IMG/VR virus record: IMGVR_UViG_3300049847_000280
Span: 1-37,808 of that record
Strand: one strand, 5' to 3'
Source of the DNA: a virus
DNA: 37,808 bases
Shown: piece after piece, positions 36,090 to 37,808 of the stretch
Numbering within the stretch: position 1 is the stretch's first letter
Layout: the number at the start of each line of letters is the position of its first letter
Notes under the pieces: generated by a model
Seen by the model: the letters and a program-made list of their open reading frames with translations, nothing else
The model's database searches: none
Told to the model about the DNA's origin: nothing
Program-made: the position numbers and the translations under genes

Positions 36090-36911
36090 ATGCACTTCCA
36101 GAGCTTCAGTTCGCGAAGGCGGGCGGCGCCCGCGGCGTCGGTCGGTGGCGGAAGTCCGCTCGTGTTCTTCGACTTCGACACAGGCGGTGTACCTTTCAAC
36201 GGCTACAACGACGGCGCCTCGATTCAGACGACGCAAGCCTACAGCGGCACCAAGAGCTGCCGGATCTCGGTTACTTCAGCGTCTACGCTTGGAGGAATAT
36301 CCCAGTACACGCCTGGCTACACGCCAACGGAAGGCGATGAAGTGTGGTTTCGCATTCGCACCTTCTTCCCGGCTGGGTTTGATTTCTCAGCCTCTCCGAA
36401 ACTGAAGTTCTTGCGCATCGACACGGGGTCAGCGCCGGACGGGCACGGCAGCCATCTGGATTGGTACATCCTGAACGCAGACGGCACGAATGCAGGCTAC
36501 TTCAACTGGATTCTCGAAGGCGTTGCATCGTGGTTGTGGACCGACAACCCCACCACGCCACTCGCTACCGGGATCGTCCGAGATACGTGGCAGACGTGGG
36601 AAGTCTATTACAAGCTGCACTCATCGGCCGGGAGCGCAGCTATTCGGCTGTGGCGTGACGGGGTGCTGATCTGCGACACGACTGCGAATCTTCCTTCAGG
36701 TACGCCTACTCGAGCGACGCTGAACGGCTCGACGCACATCATCGGCAACTCACCAGTCTTTCAACAGGGGTACATGCACGTCACGTATTGGAACGGCGGA
36801 GCCCCCGCGACCGAGTCGTGGTACGTGGACGACTTCACGGTCTACACCAGCCTATCCGGCCTTCCCAGCGCGTTTGATGCGGCGGGCAACCGCTACATAG
36901 GAATGTCGTGA
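36090..36911 (+). CDS. Jelly-roll polysaccharide-binding/lyase-like structural protein
   Basis: The product has 273 residues from ATG (36090). After a short basic N terminus the sequence is a beta-sandwich of the concanavalin A-like type: FFDFDTGGVPFNGYN, DEVWFRIRTFFP, KLKFLRIDTG, HLDWYILN, WQTWEVYYKLH, AAIRLWRDGVLICDTT, SWYVDDFTVYTS. Trp, Tyr and Arg positions in the D-T-W-x-x-W-E-x-Y segment resemble polysaccharide-lyase or heparin-lyase-like phage proteins. It could act on host surface glycans. The gene overlaps the sulfotransferase-like gene by 4 bases (GTGA). Confidence 0.75.
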   Translation: MHFQSFSSRRRAAPAASVGGGSPLVFFDFDTGGVPFNGYNDGASIQTTQAYSGTKSCRISVTSASTLGGISQYTPGYTPTEGDEVWFRIRTFFPAGFDFSASPKLKFLRIDTGSAPDGHGSHLDWYILNADGTNAGYFNWILEGVASWLWTDNPTTPLATGIVRDTWQTWEVYYKLHSSAGSAAIRLWRDGVLICDTTANLPSGTPTRATLNGSTHIIGNSPVFQQGYMHVTYWNGGAPATESWYVDDFTVYTSLSGLPSAFDAAGNRYIGMS

Positions 36912-37297
36912 GACCGCTCGCGGTTATCAGCGTGCCGCACTCTGGGACGATGTTTCTGTTTGACCTGTTGCCGGGAGTTCCCGGTCGCGGCACAGGGCCG
37001 TACCTTGATGGTCACAAGTACTACTGCCATGTGCGCGAGCCGCGCTTAGCATCGGTGATGCGTCAATGCGTGACTATCGCGCCGCTGCGAGAGCGCCACG
37101 AAGTGGAAGCAAGCTGGCTGCGTCGCGGGATGCGTGGGCTTGAGTCTCAGTGGGAAGAATTGCAACGCTTGCCGATTGACTTCCGGTTACAGATAGACGG
37201 AGCCGACAGAGACTCAAGGCTCGGGGAACTGTCCAAAATGCTGGGAGTGCAACTGCGAACCGACTGGAAGCCCAGCAACAGCGTGAGGCCGACATGA
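36908..37297 (+). CDS. Minimal sulfotransferase-like protein
   Basis: The product has 129 residues, GTG start overlapping the previous stop, and its end overlaps the next gene as ATGA. SVPHSGTMFLFDLL (residues 8-21) resembles the 5'-phosphosulfate loop of PAPS-dependent sulfotransferases (P-x-SGT). PLRERHEVEASWLRRG (59-74) resembles the 3'-phosphate-binding RxPxxxxxS motif, and LSKMLGVQL-x3-W-x5-N resembles the conserved C-terminal end. It is about half of the usual length of the family, so a reduced fold or loss of the acceptor region is likely. Activity is not certain. Confidence 0.6.
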   Translation: MRPLAVISVPHSGTMFLFDLLPGVPGRGTGPYLDGHKYYCHVREPRLASVMRQCVTIAPLRERHEVEASWLRRGMRGLESQWEELQRLPIDFRLQIDGADRDSRLGELSKMLGVQLRTDWKPSNSVRPT

Positions 37298-37808
37298 CGA
37301 CGTTTACCGATGACTTTGCAGGTACTGGGGCGCTGAGTGCTAGTTGGGAAACCCCCACGGGTGCAGCCGGGGCTCTGACTCGGAATAGCGACACTGCGTA
37401 CGCCACTAACTCAACAGACGTCAACGCCTCAAGTGTCACGACAGCCGCGGCGACCTTTGCTGCCGATCAATCGGCGCAGTTGACTTATAAGGCACTGGGA
37501 ACTGGCGATTTCGGAGGGCCGGCCGTGCGCGTCAATGCAGCGGCGGGTACTGGTTACGGCGTTCTATTGGATGGCGTCAGCGACACAGCTCGTCGGCTGG
37601 CTCGATTTACCGGAATTGTTACGCAGACCATTATTGGCACCGTGAATATAGGAATCGTGGCGAACGACATCATCAAGGTCAAGGCCATCGGGACCAACAT
37701 TTCGGTCTACAAGAACGGCTCTCTCGTTGAGACGGTCTCAGATGCTACTTACGCCAGCGGCCAGCCGGGGATGCTTTACAACTGGACCAACGTTAGAGCC
37801 ACGACTCT
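37294..37808 (+). CDS. Jelly-roll/lectin-like structural protein, N-terminal part
   Basis: This gene starts at ATG (37294) and runs off the window end. It continues at base 166 of the window after the overlap, giving about 198 residues in total. The N terminus MTTFTDDFAGTGALSASWE has the D-D-F and Trp pattern of LamG-like sugar-binding domains. It is the second such domain in three genes. Base 37681 is A here (Lys), whereas base 38 of the duplicate is G (Glu). Confidence 0.75.
   Translation, partial: MTTFTDDFAGTGALSASWETPTGAAGALTRNSDTAYATNSTDVNASSVTTAAATFAADQSAQLTYKALGTGDFGGPAVRVNAAAGTGYGVLLDGVSDTARRLARFTGIVTQTIIGTVNIGIVANDIIKVKAIGTNISVYKNGSLVETVSDATYASGQPGMLYNWTNVRATT
37644..37808. repeat. 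Terminal redundancy, right copy (circle junction)
   Basis: These bases equal 1-165 except A37681 (G38 in the left copy). The repeat lies inside the jelly-roll gene, so the ends of the window are arbitrary positions in the genome rather than physical ends. Confidence 0.95.

Noticed and set aside
1-37808. tRNA genes, CRISPR arrays, insertion sequences, integrase and att sites
   Set aside because: I looked for cloverleaf arms with a TTCRANNC loop, regularly spaced identical repeats, transposase motifs and tyrosine or serine recombinase motifs, and saw none. Small or divergent cases could be missed by eye.

Overview
The window is the essentially complete genome of a short-tailed (podovirus-type) tailed phage. 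Its ends overlap: bases 1-165 are repeated at 37644-37808 with one mismatch (G38 versus A37681), so the unique genome is a 37,643-base circle, or a circularly permuted or assembly-closed linear molecule. The DNA is visibly GC-rich with Ala/Gly/Arg-rich proteins, which fits a high-GC Gram-negative host such as a proteobacterium. The host cannot be named from the sequence.

Layout. (1) The plus-strand virion module starts at about 32.3 kb, runs through the circle junction and ends at about 23.2 kb. It holds small genes including a VRR-NUC-like nuclease, the portal (33875-35476), two jelly-roll/lectin-like proteins flanking a very small sulfotransferase-like protein (36090-247), an extraordinary Asp/Trp-repeat acidic protein (822-2267), small head or tail proteins, scaffold (3698-4570), major capsid (4932-5789), two T7-like tail tubular proteins (6361-9363), a GNAT acetyltransferase, three to four internal/ejection proteins (9820-16953), large terminase (17271-18908), tail fibre/tailspike (18918-21362), and a lysis cassette with membrane proteins, a 3-TM holin and a GH24 endolysin (21402-23180). 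(2) A minus-strand early operon runs from 30447 down to 23118. It has about 25 mostly tiny genes, many overlapping by ATGA, GTGA or TGATG. It includes a RecE-like exonuclease, a Sak4-like ATPase, a DNA methyltransferase and many Cys-rich (probably metal-binding) microproteins. (3) A divergent control region (30448-30620) separates this operon from a small plus-strand operon that starts with a Cro/CI-like helix-turn-helix protein (30621-30806). (4) About 850 bases at 31408-32261 carry little or no plus-strand coding but contain hairpins, a perfect DnaA box and a candidate promoter.

How it works together. The virion is built on a T7-like plan (portal, scaffold, capsid, tail tube A and B, ejection proteins, tail fibre with T7-like N terminus), but no phage RNA polymerase, DNA polymerase, helicase, primase or integrase is visible. 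Transcription and replication must rely on the host, with the exonuclease plus Sak4 pair providing recombination.

The most striking new structure is a regulatory one. Three 20-bp operators of the same design (half-site TGTYGCCA, 4-base spacer) are present, and each contains a -35 element. Two lie in the divergent control region. The third lies inside the ejection-protein gene that also carries a zeta-toxin-like kinase domain, over a strong sigma70-type promoter whose predicted start coincides with the GTG of a nested, out-of-frame 59-codon ORF (14028-14207). The repressor gene has the same geometry, so both are predicted to be leaderless and under the same repressor.
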